Assembly (NCBI GenBank): GCA_016806645.1
Contig: JACSYO010000506.1
Span: 2,971,001 to 3,035,000, forward strand
DNA length: 64,000 bases
Source of the DNA: Ophiodon elongatus
Taxonomy: Eukaryota; Chordata; Actinopteri; Perciformes; Hexagrammidae
Direction of reading: 5' to 3'
The notes below the pieces were generated by a model. The model did no database searches and was not told where the DNA came from. It was given only the letters and a program-made list of their open reading frames with translations. The stretch's first letter is position 1; each line of letters starts with the position of its first letter. This document shows positions 1-10,954 of the stretch, piece after piece. Made by a program: the position numbers and the translations under genes.

Positions 1-1148
1 TTAATTGCTGGACACAAGATGTATCCTACACTTAAAAGTCCATTGTCAGTGAATGTGCGGTTGTGAAGTTTACACATCACATCTGTAAGTTATTGGACAA
101 CGATTGGCTAGTTGTGGTGTCAGAGAGTAATGGTCGTGCATGTCTACCTCAGCAGGTTTAAGGTTAGCATAGAGAAACATCCCCACTTCAACAGATGAAT
201 GTGAAAACAGCCTTAGTGTCAGACTCACATACACATACAACATTCACAGTGAAGGCCAAACACTCAAGAGAAGTAACAATAAGCAACACACATTTGTGAG
301 TGAAGTATGGCTTATGGTCATATTCCAAGACAGAAAATGGTGGAGGAGTAAATAACATTAAATAATGTTAAATGTCCTGGCACACTAATTCCACAATTCT
401 AGTTTTTTTCAACTGCATTTTTTAAAGTTAAACCTGGAGAAACAAGCTGCAAAGACAACAGTGACAAACTTGATAGCCAACAGCTGCCCATTTACAAACC
501 CAGCAGACATGTTAGCACTCATTTGGAGTTGTGTTTTTGGTCAACTGATGAATGTATGCCCAACATTCACTCTCCTTTCGGCTCCTTTTCCGCTCTATGT
601 TTACTAGTTATTCTCTAACTTTGTCTAACTTCTCTCTGGTGCTGTGCAGGTAGTGTACTTTTTTTAGAGCTTATTTACTGAAAACATCTGCCTACTGTGG
701 CCAAAAAGTAAGCTATAGACAGCAGTGTAAGTGGATCGAAAAACTAAAACCTGTAAACCACAACAATAAAAGATGCCATAAAGCTCAGAGTAACTGCAGT
801 CGTGTCAAAAATCTCTGTAAGTTCAAATAAGCCCTTTCACACACAAACAGGCTTGTAATAAAATATTGATTATAGCCACTTTAACTATCAAGTCACAAAG
901 TTTATATTTGGTTTAAATGTAAACTCCTCTCCATATAACACAAACTTGATATTGTGAGTCACTGCTGGTTGCTGTGTAGCACATGATTAAACAATGTCAT
1001 CTTGTGTAAAAACTCCTTAATTCATCAAGTAATTATTATAATACTTTGAGGATAAATGTACATAAACCATTGACGTTTGAAATATTGACAGTTGAACACA
1101 CCCTTGCACATGCATACAAATAGACCACACAAATACAACCCTGTTGTT
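1..1148 (-). other. slc2a2 3' UTR and downstream flank
   Basis: AT-rich, no coding signal on either strand. The proximal part must be slc2a2 3' UTR. I found no clear AATAAA on the minus strand, so the cleavage site is not placed. Confidence 0.5.
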
Positions 1149-1352
1149 TCAAGCATCTGTGGATGTTTTGAGCTGCTGCAGTTCAGTTGCATCTTTGGGG
1201 CCCTGTGCCAACTTTTTCCGGTCCTTGTGGAAGACAGCAGCAATCTCCTCAAAGGTTTTGCCCTTGGTCTCGGGGACCCGAAGATAAATAAACACAGTGA
1301 AGACCAGAAGCAGCACAGCAAACAGGATGAACACATAAGTATCCAACCAAGT
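1149..1352 (-). CDS. slc2a2: slc2a2 coding exon 12 (TM12, cytoplasmic tail, stop)
   Basis: Starts ACT TGG TTG after a CAG acceptor. Covers TM12, VPETKGKTFEEIAAVF, and a short charged tail ending LKTSTDA. The stop is at 1149-1151. Confidence 0.96.
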   Translation of the reverse strand, partial: TWLDTYVFILFAVLLLVFTVFIYLRVPETKGKTFEEIAAVFHKDRKKLAQGPKDATELQQLKTSTDA

Positions 1353-4300
1353 CTGAGACGAAAAATAAAGAAAAAGACAGGAGTCAGGAGTGGCAGTGCT
1401 TCGGATTTTGTGAGTTTACGGTACATATATGTATGTCCGCGTTATTCTGCCTACCTGTATATATGGAAAGGTCATGGCTACGACAAAGTTGCTGGTCCAG
1501 TTGCAGCAGCCAGCTAGTGCGATGGCTGCAGGCCGAGGTCCCTGACTGAACAGTTCAGCAACTATGAACCATGGGATGGGACCAGGACCAATTTCAAAGA
1601 AACTCACGAAGAGGAAGACAGCTGACATGCTGACGTAGCTCATCCATGAGTATTCACTCTGGACGGAAGAGTAAATCAGTCAGAGTAGTTTCCTGATTAC
1701 TTGAAATTATCAAATGCTGCCTGAAAAAAATGCAATGAGTTGGAAACATGCCGGCATAGGACCTGTGTGTGCAAGCTCTCTGTGAAGCATGCACTGCATT
1801 TGTTTTCTTTAAAGACAAATATACATTCTAAGAAATATTAGGAGTTAAGTAGGACATCCACACTGGTGTAACTTTGCAGCACCACAAATGAACAAAGCAT
1901 GCTCGGGACACTGTGATGCTGATGCTGTCGAGGATGCTTTATGAAACCTCCTCACTTGGCAGGTAGTCAGTGATCTTGATGCATTCATCCACAGAGTGGG
2001 AGTGGTGGGCAGAGTGATAGTGGAATGGGTTTGCATTGTCATACATAGATTTCCCATACACAAAAATTTTACTTGTGATCTGCAGTTCTCCACCGCAACA
2101 TGGAGTAGTACCAAAATTGCTCAGAAAAACAAAGAAGGTTGTGGTACCGATATACGAGATGGTAGCTGAGCTTTGCTAAACGGATCAAACTCCATCTGCT
2201 GATGAAGACCATGAGATGCAGTTGAAAGCTCCAGAAAAAGCTGGCAAGTGTACCTTTAGTTACGTTTTTTTTTCTTCTGTCGAACTGATGTTTCCAAGAT
2301 CAAGAATGAGCTTTTGCGCTCATATGGACAATTTATAGAAAATATGTGATGTATATGAACATTCTCAAAGTAGCCTAACAGATATTATGGTGAGCAACAC
2401 AACATTTGGGACATAACATTTAGAATGAGCGAAGCTGCTGAACAAATCAGTTAACACAGGTGGTAAAGAGCAAACTAAACTATATTACAGGCCATGCCAA
2501 TACAAATGCACAGCCCCAGAAGTAGATGAAAGTGCATCTCAAGTTCTTGACAGACTAAAGCTCTGACACCTGATTTAACAAACCTGTAATTTGAGGCCCA
2601 CTGTCATGGCAACGGCACAGCAGCACATCCCTCCAAGTCCAACCAGAGTCAGAGTGCGCCTGCCGGCCTTGTCTACCAGTGCAACCTAGAACATACAGTG
2701 CACTGATTATCTGTTAGTTTGTGCAAGTGTGTGGTTAGAAGTAAGAAGAGAAAACCAGTGCAATGTTCATGGTTTAATGTCCACAAGTGTGTATGTGTGT
2801 CTGTTTGTTTTGCATCTGGAGCTACTCACAGACACCAGAGTGAAGAGTGTGTTGATGACTCCGACTCCTATGGTGGCGAAGACTGGCTGAGCGACACCGG
2901 CCCGAGTAAAGATATCCGTAGAGTAATAGAAGATCTTGAAGATAAAACAAGTATAGATTTTTTTCCTGTAATTACAAAGTGATATATAAAAGGAGCTGTT
3001 TGTGTGTTTGCTGTGCTTAGGGAGAGTGGCAGGTAAGTATATTTTAAAGTCATACAACAGATCAGTACTGATCTCACGTACTATACATGTTTATGGAGAT
3101 AAACAAAACCCAGTCATTGCTGATGTGCACATACAGTACGCTCTGACAATGAAACCAGGATTTTCCTGTCACTTTAACATGTCATCAGAATCACTGTGAG
3201 GCCGAAAAAGACAGAGTTGGCGTTAGCTTGCCACTCACTGCATTGATGCCAGACAACTGTTGGGAGAGGTGCATCATGAGGGCAACACACAGCTGTTGTC
3301 TGTACACGGAGGAGCGGATCTAGGAGGGAATACAGAACAGTACAATATTGTCAATGCAAAGGTTTTCTAAAGTGCACAACTAGAACACATACCTTTTTGT
3401 TTAACCTATGACCACATGTGGATCCCTTGTCCTATCTTTCCTGTCCTTCTGAATTGTTTTAAACTAGGATGAAAACTCATGTTTGTTTTATCGTCTGCTG
3501 TTATGCATGAAATAAGTATTTGAATGTGTTTTACGATTACAGAAATCTATTGGTTTCGACCATCAATGGGCTGGCTTCATCTGCAGCCTTTTTTTACAGT
3601 AGTCTGTGTCAGAAAGTGTATTTCCCATTTATTGAATAATTTCTAAAACCAAATATTATGTGACTTTAGACATGATCTGGAAATATGAGTTATAAGAGCT
3701 TTTAATAAGATATAACCATACTTAACAGAAAGAATGTCTTCATTTGCAATACTCCGATGTTGAAACATTAGATCTCATCTTTCCATATCCTGCCTCTGTT
3801 GAGGCACTGGTTTGAGCTTTTTTTTCACTTATTTAACTAATGTTTTAACATTTAACTATCCCTGAGTCATTACATGAGATCATCAGGAATCTCTGGTTGC
3901 TGATCAATTTTGATGGCAGAGAGATTGTCTCTGTCCGCCCTGAGGAGGAGTGCTATGATGAACGTATGTCTACTTTTCAGAACTATTCTAGTTCTAGTGC
4001 AATGAGAGTGATCTGCTCAGGGAGGTTCTAAAACCCTAAAATCAATGTTCCTCAAAATTGTCGATGGAAAAATGTAACCAGAATTCACAAGATACAATAT
4101 TTAGGTAGTCGTGGTAATATATCTCAAGTGAGTCTCTTCCAATAAAGAGACTTACCAAGGAAAGGATAGAGACCCTGGGCTCCTTGTCTGCCTCCTCTTT
4201 CTCTCTCCTCATCTCTTCCAGATCAGGAGTTGCATCATACACCCCTTTTAGACGATACAGACCTGCAACACAAGAAAGCAAAGGTAAACAAGAGCAAGAG

Positions 4301-7300
4301 TCAGTATAAAGGAATCTGCAGTGGTGGAAGAAGTTTTGAGATCCTTTACTTCAGTAGAAGCAGCACTGTTGTGGAAATATGAACCATTACAAGTAGCTTT
4401 CAAATTAAGTGAAAATGCAGCAAAATTAAAGGAATAGTTCTGCATTTTGTGAAATATGCTTATTCACGCTCTTTTGGAGAGTTAGGTGAAAATATCGACA
4501 CACTCTCATGTCTGTACAGTAAGTATGACGGTACAGCCAGCAACCTGTTAGCTTAGCTTGGCTTAAAGAATGGAAATAGGGGAAACAACTACCCTGGCTC
4601 TGCCCAAAGGTAGCAAATCAGCCTATCAGCAACTCTAAAGTAACATATCCTTGAACACGATATGTCTTGTTTGTTTAGTTCAAAGAAAAAACGTTTGCCC
4701 TTCAGCACAGGTTGTTGTGAATGCAGCCACAGTCTTACATTTAGCAGTCAAATGTGAGAGTGGTATTGATCTTCTTATCTAACTCTGTGCATGAAAGTGA
4801 ACAAGGAAGTTTTCTAAATTGCTGAACTATTGCTTGAAAGTATCTTGTGTAGCCTAGTCTATATGGGCTACTGTAAACTGAAAGTTACTGAATAATTGAG
4901 CGGATAGTGTTTCAATAAGAGAGCACGAGAGAGAAACAAAGGGTGAAACAGAGAGTTGCTGTGTGTAACTCTTACTTTTTCGAGCCTCTTGCTCCTTGTC
5001 CTGTACAATGTAAAGGTACCGGGGGCTCTCAGGGCAGAGAGGCAGCAGGAAGGTTTGTAATACTGCCGGAGCTCCAGACAGACCAAGCAACAGGGGCCAC
5101 ATATCATCATTACCAAACACAAAGTCCAAGCCTATCACCTACATTCACACACAAACACACACATACAGTTTAGGTTAATTGTCAAGATGGTCATGAAGCA
5201 AAGATGCTGCTGTGCACCTCACCTGGCTGATTAGGATGCCAATGACAATAGCCAGCTGGTGTAATGTTCCCAGAGCCCCTCTGTAAGCCTTGGGTGCAAT
5301 CTCTCCAATGTACATAGGCACTAGACCAGATGTCAACCCTGAAACCCCCACACATCATGACTTTAAACAAACATTCGCTGTCGAATATATATGGCAATAT
5401 TAGAGGGCAATTTAGGAACCCTTTTAATTTCCTCTTAAATATGAAATAATTAGCTTTCATGGAAGGTGAATTTTCCGAATAATAATGAGGGCAACCTGCC
5501 TCACCTATAGCATATGACCCATACAAATTGGGATTTCCAACTAAATTATGTGAGCATCAATTAAAGGTTACATCAAGCTTAAATGTACCACAGTAAAAGC
5601 CCATAACAGCGCGGCCGGAGATGACCATGATGTGAGGTTTCCACATCCTGCAAAGACCCATGAGCAGCCCGGCAGCTACAGCCAGAACATTGACCATTAA
5701 CATGCCCTTTATCCTGCAAGACAGGGACAAAGAAAGGTGGCAAAAAGGAAGATACAGAGAGAAACAGATGATGAATAAGAGCACTAGCACCATGGCATTA
5801 TTCCATATTGATGCCAGTTTAACTTCAACTTTGTAAGTCTTTCCAAAATAACGTTTGCCTCCATCTCTTCTACTCCCATCCTTCTTCATACTCCATTATT
5901 TTACTCAGTTATTCCCTTTTCCATTTTCATTGGTTTATTCAGTGTGTCTTTGTAATTTTACCCTTCATTTCTCACCTCCCTCTCAGGTCTCCCACAAATC
6001 CCACCAGGAAGGAGGATAACATGCCACCGATGGAGAAGATTGCCACCGACAATGACCAATACATGACCACGGTAGGGTGCTGCCCCGCCTCTGGGAACTC
6101 GTCTTCTTCTGTGCTGTTTCCTGACAGGACAGCGGCCCTCTCTGACCACACCCCCAGTGACCGCCCATAATACTTTTCAATGACCTATGACACAGACATG
6201 CTTATTGAACATCGAGAGGTACAATCACGGCTGCACACACAGAGACAGATCAAAAGGCAGAAACAAAATATTTTTCCCGTAATTGGTACATTTGTTATGT
6301 AGCTTAACATGTCGGTTGAACAGAAGGACTACATCAATCTTTTTTTATTTTGCCAATTTAGTTGAATTCAATTTGAATTGATTCAATATCACTTTGTCAA
6401 TTAAAATCCAATAAAGCCATTTAGAAAGATGCCACTTATACTTGGTGACTCCAATCATCTCAATTGCACCATCAGTAGTAGTCCATCAATAGTACAGAGG
6501 GGATGTGTATTTTTGATTTATTTACCTATAGAGTTATTTCTAATTTTAGCATACTGATATGTTTACATCTTGCTTTGAGGATTACCCACCATGTCTGCAC
6601 AGAGACTCACAAGGTCCTCTGAACACCAGTACATGATCAGACCAGGGGCTGCAGTTAGTGGTGTTTTCATAGTGTCTGACTGCAGGCTAAGGCTGAATTT
6701 AACTTCATTTTGACTATACTGTCAACCTTACACAATCTCTAGGCGAGACACCCCAGGCACAAACAATAGTTTTTCATGCACGGATCAATTTGGAGATTTT
6801 GGGCTATTTTGCTTCCATAGCATCTTCTTTCAGACTAGTGGAAAGAAAACATCCCAAATTAACACATTTAGGTCTTTGTTTTTACGAACCTTTGTCTATT
6901 TGTGTCTGCAGATTTCCCCTAAATCCACCAACAGTTAGCATTAGATAGTGCTTCATTTGCATCTAAACATAACATTTCAGAAAACTTATAATATGAAAAT
7001 AATTGTCTTAATGTAAGTAATCAACTGGGGACGTTTCATGGTTTAATCTATTAGTTTTACCCTGTTGTGTCTCCCCTTTACTAATCATCCAGTTGCCTTA
7101 GACCCACGGACATTTACACACACATTCTCCACCAATCAGGAGGGACCTTTTTGACCCTATGACCCTTTGCCCTATATGACCACCAACTACTACAACATAG
7201 AAGAAAAGAACAAAAGTTTGACATATTTCCATACACAACACATCTCAACATCAACACCAACAAAATGTAGGTGATGTACATTAATACAACACCTCCAGCA

Positions 7301-8896
7301 TCTGTTTTAATAAATGGGTTTGTGGAGAACTTCATTTATTTCGGGAAATTTATCAGCAAAGATAACAATAGACAGAAGAACATCACATCAAGGCAAGATT
7401 GGGGAAAGTCCATGGAGGAAGTCACAAGATGTGCAGCCTAAAAACAAAGGTCTATCTCAAAAACAGACAAAGATAAACATTCCTCCTCACATACAGTTCT
7501 AAATGTTAAAGGGACACTAACGCTGATATGAAGAGAATTAAGAAATTCCACATTGAATGCCTGAGGTTCTATCGTGCTTTGAACGTCCTACTGTACTCTC
7601 TCCTGAACAATGGCCACATAAGGTCGAAGCTTTAATTGGCCGATGCTTTGACATAAATGTCTGCCAACAGAGAGGGAAGGATGTCTCTTGTCTGCCAGAG
7701 CTTCTATTTCAAGTTGCTCTGCACACTCCGAGATGTCATCCGCTGTGGGGCCAATAAAATACTTTGTCACCAATGCTGGGTGGTATTGAAAGGATATGTC
7801 TGCGGGGGCAGTAAAAGAGTACAATGCCATCTGAACAGAACTGGACTGGAGGGAGTCTTAATCAGATCAGTCCACGATGAGCAACTATGACAGCAGCTTG
7901 CAGCAGAGAGACATTTCTACTCTTCTGCCGCTCAACAAAGACTCGTGTTTGCCGGAGAGGCACCCGAAGTCCTTGTCATTACAGAGCAGAGAATTTCAGA
8001 CAGCTTGCAAAGTTTCAAATGAAACAATTCTTGGTTGGGCACACAACACAATTTGGGAAAAGTTGTTTCTCAATGGTAAAGGGTAAGTCTGTTTCTTGGC
8101 ATTACGTTATCTCTAGTGTATACAGATAACTTACTCTTGTGTTATAGAGCAAATGGCCATAGGGTGAAGTAAGCTTTTTCAGACTGGCTGATTTGCATGC
8201 AAATATCAGTACGCTGAGGCAATTAAGGGAGCGAAGACTGTTAAAGTAGAGCCTACCTTCTGGGGTGCGTTGATGACTCCAAGACTGTAGCCGTACTGCA
8301 GGGATGACAGAGCTACTGTGAATATAGCCAGGGCCAATGTACCTGTTAGCTGCTGCAGGAGTGAAAAGTAGTCATTTAGATAAGGACACACGCACACACA
8401 GACACACACAGACACACAAGGACGCATGAACAAACACACAATCTAACAAGCGCGAGAACATGAGTCACTTAGCTGTAATCACTGAGTACACGGTCACAAA
8501 TAAAAGTGCACATAGAAATGAAAAAATACTTTGATTTATTCCTGCTTTATGCACTATTTCTGACAATCTTAAGAAAAGCTTGGAAGTTACATAAGGATGC
8601 TAAAATGAAAATTTTTGCATGCGCTAAAGAGACATTTGATCTTCTTTTGGCAGACACACACGAATTTAATTCATCACAATCTCAACACACTGATGAATAG
8701 CGAGGTGGTGGTTTCTTCAGGTCCGAGTGGTAAATGTAACCTAAAGCTTTGCATGTCAGCAATACAGTGATATCAGCCGCCTGTTTGCAAATACTGCTTT
8801 CATGATTTAGAATAAAGAGGTAGAATATATAACAATTTTATGAAATACAGTAGAGAATGGATTTGCCAAGAATTGCCTTACCTTTCCCGACTCCAT
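1149..8896 (-). CDS. slc2a2: slc2a2 (GLUT2) facilitative glucose transporter, whole gene, 12 coding exons
   Basis: Passive hexose carrier of the plasma membrane (liver, gut, kidney and endocrine pancreas in other vertebrates), major facilitator superfamily, 12 membrane segments. Coding exons on the minus strand: 8882-8896, 8257-8352, 5976-6184, 5589-5713, 5223-5338, 4976-5138, 4156-4262, 3239-3319, 2830-2934, 2584-2685, 1455-1658, 1149-1352. They sum to 1527 nt, 508 residues plus stop; human GLUT2 has 524. Visible family motifs: an N-glycosylation site N60-S-T in the first outer loop, PESPR at 223-227, QQLSGIN at 297-303, GPGPIPW at 397-403 and VPETKG at 467-472. GLUT2 rather than GLUT1/3/4 is indicated by the cytoplasmic stretch EEMRREKEEADKEPRVSI and by tnik as neighbour. 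The shorter length comes mainly from the glycosylated outer loop. All introns are GT/AG. Very sure of the family, sure of the paralogue. Confidence 0.95.
1455..1658 (-). CDS. slc2a2: slc2a2 coding exon 11 (TM10-TM11)
   Basis: 68 codons including FFEIGPGPIPWFIVAELFSQ and GPRPAAIALAG. The TM10 tryptophan (residue 403) corresponds to the cytochalasin-B site of GLUT1. Confidence 0.96.
2584..2685 (-). CDS. slc2a2: slc2a2 coding exon 10 (TM8-TM9)
   Basis: 34 codons with the conserved VDKAGRR loop and TM9 residues containing three consecutive cysteines (MCCCA), where human GLUT2 has one. Confidence 0.94.
2830..2934 (-). CDS. slc2a2: slc2a2 coding exon 9 (TM7-TM8)
   Basis: 35 codons: IFYYSTDIFTRAGVAQPVFA then TIGVGVINTLFTLVS. 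From memory the human counterpart is also 105 nt. Donor TCT|GTGAGT. Confidence 0.94.
3239..3319 (-). CDS. slc2a2: slc2a2 coding exon 8 (TM7, sugar-selectivity segment)
   Basis: 27 codons with VALMMHLSQQLSGINA. The triplet HLS at residues 294-296 occupies the position that is QLS in GLUT1/3/4 and HVA in human GLUT2. QQLSGIN binds sugar in the family. Confidence 0.94.
4156..4262 (-). CDS. slc2a2: slc2a2 coding exon 7 (central cytoplasmic loop)
   Basis: Encodes LYRLKGVYDATPDLEEMRRE and KEEADKEPRVSILSL. This is the charged loop between the two six-helix halves, and it is the stretch that best separates GLUT2 from its paralogues. Confidence 0.95.
4432..4690 (+). repeat. Interspersed repeat, single arm (family A)
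   Basis: From GGAATAGTTCTGCATTTTG through a CACTCTCATGTCTGTACAG block, TTAGCTTAGCTTGGCTTAAA and CCTGGCTCTGCCCAAAGG. The same blocks in the same order occur in the left arm of the element at 42490-43120. I know this pattern as a common repeat of spiny-rayed fish. Lies in slc2a2 intron 6 (4263-4975). Confidence 0.6.
4976..5138 (-). CDS. slc2a2: slc2a2 coding exon 6 (TM6 and PESPR loop)
   Basis: Encodes VIGLDFVFGNDDMWPLLLGLSG through the cytoplasmic PESPRYLYI motif (223-231), the membrane-proximal loop signature of the GLUT family. Confidence 0.95.
5223..5338 (-). CDS. slc2a2: slc2a2 coding exon 5 (TM4-TM5)
   Basis: Encodes LTSGLVPMYIGEIAPKAYRG followed by ALGTLHQLAIVIGILISQ. The VPMYIGEIAP sugar-transporter signature is intact. 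Donor CAG|GTGAGG. Confidence 0.95.
5589..5713 (-). CDS. slc2a2: slc2a2 coding exon 4 (TM3-TM4)
   Basis: Completes the GR dyad after TM2, then KGMLMVNVLAVAAGLLMG and ISGRAVMGFYCG, matching GLUT2 TM3-TM4. Splits a Gly codon with the next exon. Confidence 0.94.
5976..6184 (-). CDS. slc2a2: slc2a2 coding exon 3 (outer loop 1 and TM2)
   Basis: Holds the first extracellular loop with the sequon N60-S61-T62 in an acidic context (STEEDEF), then YWSLSVAIFSIGGM of TM2 and the start of the GDxxGR loop (GDLRGR, completed in the next exon). The loop is shorter than in mammals. Confidence 0.95.
6185..8256 (-). other. slc2a2 intron 2
   Basis: 2.07-kb intron between TM1 and the glycosylated loop. Short open frames around 7557-8130 occur on both strands, but none has splice or homology support. 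Nothing else recognised. The other introns of this gene over 300 bases (1659-2583, 2935-3238, 3320-4155, 8353-8881) also show only non-coding, AT-rich sequence. Confidence 0.6.
8257..8352 (-). CDS. slc2a2: slc2a2 coding exon 2 (membrane segment 1)
   Basis: 32 codons covering TM1 and its conserved end YGYSLGVINAPQK, where human GLUT2 has FGYDIGVINAPQQ. The acceptor is a tandem CAGCAG, so one glutamine may be gained or lost. Donor GTAGGC. Confidence 0.93.
8882..8896 (-). CDS. slc2a2: slc2a2 coding exon 1 (start codon)
   Basis: Encodes only MESGK before a GTAAGG donor; human GLUT2 likewise has five residues before its conserved VTGTL. The ATG context is CATCATGG. The 5' UTR extends to higher coordinates and could include further untranslated exons. 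Confidence 0.85.
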
Positions 8897-9311
8897 GATG
8901 GGTACAGAGTGTCAGCCAGGGGTTTGGTAATGATCAATGAAAGCTGCATGCTCGATCACGCTGTGTCCACTCACTAATCGACTAACACATGCATGCACAC
9001 ATGCACATTAATACGCACACGCACACACACACACACACACACAGATCTACAGTGCTGACAGAACTCTTTCACACAAATGAAGCAGTGATCTTATTTATCC
9101 TCTATTTACACAAACAAACACTTACTATTGGAGGGAAGCACTAAAGGGATAGTCACGGTGTCCAAACACACACAGTCTGGATTCAATATTTTGTTTCATA
9201 TTGGTACATTATGGACAATTGATATACCGTATATTGCAATTAATAATGGCATGCCAAATATATCTGTCTCTCTCTCGCTCTCTCACACAGTCACACACTC
9301 TCTCACTCCTT

Positions 9312-9367
<56 letters not shown>

Positions 9368-9525
9368 AGAGAAAAGACACTTGCTGTTAATGATATACTT
9401 GAGGGACGGACACAAAGTCTGAGGGTCAAAGCTGATACAAATGTGCAAACTTGCAAAAAAGTCTCACAAACACGTCCACAGGAAAAAGAAAAACACAACT
9501 CCAGAAGCATAATGCTCTAGTTTCA
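8897..9525 (-). promoter_or_regulatory. slc2a2 upstream region / intergenic gap to tnik
   Basis: Sequence between the slc2a2 start codon and the first likely tnik poly(A) signal at 9526. It includes a (CA)n run at 9313-9364, a shorter one near 9015-9042, and an AT-rich palindrome-like site near 8930-8945 (GGTAATGATCAATG, resembling an HNF1 site). No TATA box or TSS can be fixed by eye. Confidence 0.35.
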
Positions 9526-9531
9526 TTTATT
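9526..9531 (-). terminator. Candidate tnik poly(A) signal AATAAA
   Basis: TTTATT on the plus strand reads AATAAA in the transcript, 2.6 kb after the tnik stop codon. Other copies near 9825 and 9988 are alternatives, so the true 3' end is uncertain. Confidence 0.35.
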
Positions 9532-10923
9532 TCTCTCTTACAGTATCTCTTTTACAAAACAAATAAATCCCCAAACAGGACATTAGTAATGCTCTTTCAA
9601 AATAAAGAAAACAAGAAATAAACAGAATTAAGAATACAGTGGTTTCGTCTTTGAAAGGAGAGTCCTCAGTGTAATGACCGTCAGCCTTTTCCAATGGGAA
9701 GAGTGATTTCTGTGATGGACAAACATAATAATAATAATGCCCCATTCAGACTTGCTCATTAATCATACACACAATTGCATGCGTGCACACACAGGGAAGA
9801 CAGTGGTTTTCTTCAGCTCGGCTCTTTATTGCTAAAACGTTAGCCTGCTCCCCCCTAACAGAGATCGGTGAACCTTACTTGCAGCTGTGCAGGAGCAGCT
9901 TCTGTGTGGATGTGTAAAAAAAATCTTGAAAATATAACTGAATAAAAAGAATTATAATTTAACAGAAAAAAAAAAAAAAAAAACTTGATTTATTTCATTC
10001 AATCGTTCTTTGCGTCACCTTACGTTTGTTAACCACAGGCCAACATGGCAGGCCAAACCTGCAGTATATCCACCAGAAAAAAAGACTAATCTGCATTACA
10101 GTGCTCTCCAATGTGGATGAGTATGCATTAACTAGTCCACCCTCAATAGTGTTATACATTTAATACGGTATGCATTAATGATAGAGAGATAAAGTATTTA
10201 GAAAGAAATTGCACAGTTTTATCATACCATATTCAGTTAATCATTTCAAAGAATAAATCAAGTCTTAAATGTGCTAACGTATATCTCAATTAGAAGAGAC
10301 AAAGAACATCAGCTATGTGTTAAAGTTAGACGATAACACACACATGAATAAAAACTGTGTCAATTATAGGCAATAAAATGATTAATTATAACATGAGCGA
10401 TAATCTTTTGACCTCCATTTTTGTTTTGCTTACATCATGCTAGGCACTGTACAAACAGGAAGGAGCCAAAATCAGAAGAACCAATCAGGGAAGAGCATGA
10501 TTCAAAAGGACACCACAGCTTTCAATGAGATCTTTCACATGCACACAGTATTCGGGATTGCAGCTCATATTCTGTTGAGGTTAAATTCAGGATAAGCGTC
10601 TTCATATTCCCTACAGCAGCATGGCTGTATTTGTGAATAGCCAAAACACCACTGTGTTAAAGGAAAAGAAAATCAACCACTAATATTGCCTATTTTTAAA
10701 TGCTAGATGTTCAGACACACCAACTCATAAACTTCATACTAAGAAGATAATATCATAAATTTGCATGTAAACACACTCAATGTTGCTTTGATCGCATTCA
10801 GCTAAAAGTTCACGCACAGAGACTGAATTACTTGACTCTTTTTTTGGACATTGATTTTAATGTACCACTTTGATTCAAACTCGATTTGAATGGGACTCGT
10901 TTCAACACCAAGTCAAACACACG

Positions 10924-10954
<31 letters not shown>

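Noticed and set aside
7557..8130. Cluster of short frames on both strands in slc2a2 intron 2
   Set aside because: Frames under 80 codons overlap on opposite strands and are not flanked by matching splice phases; possibly an unrecognised repeat.
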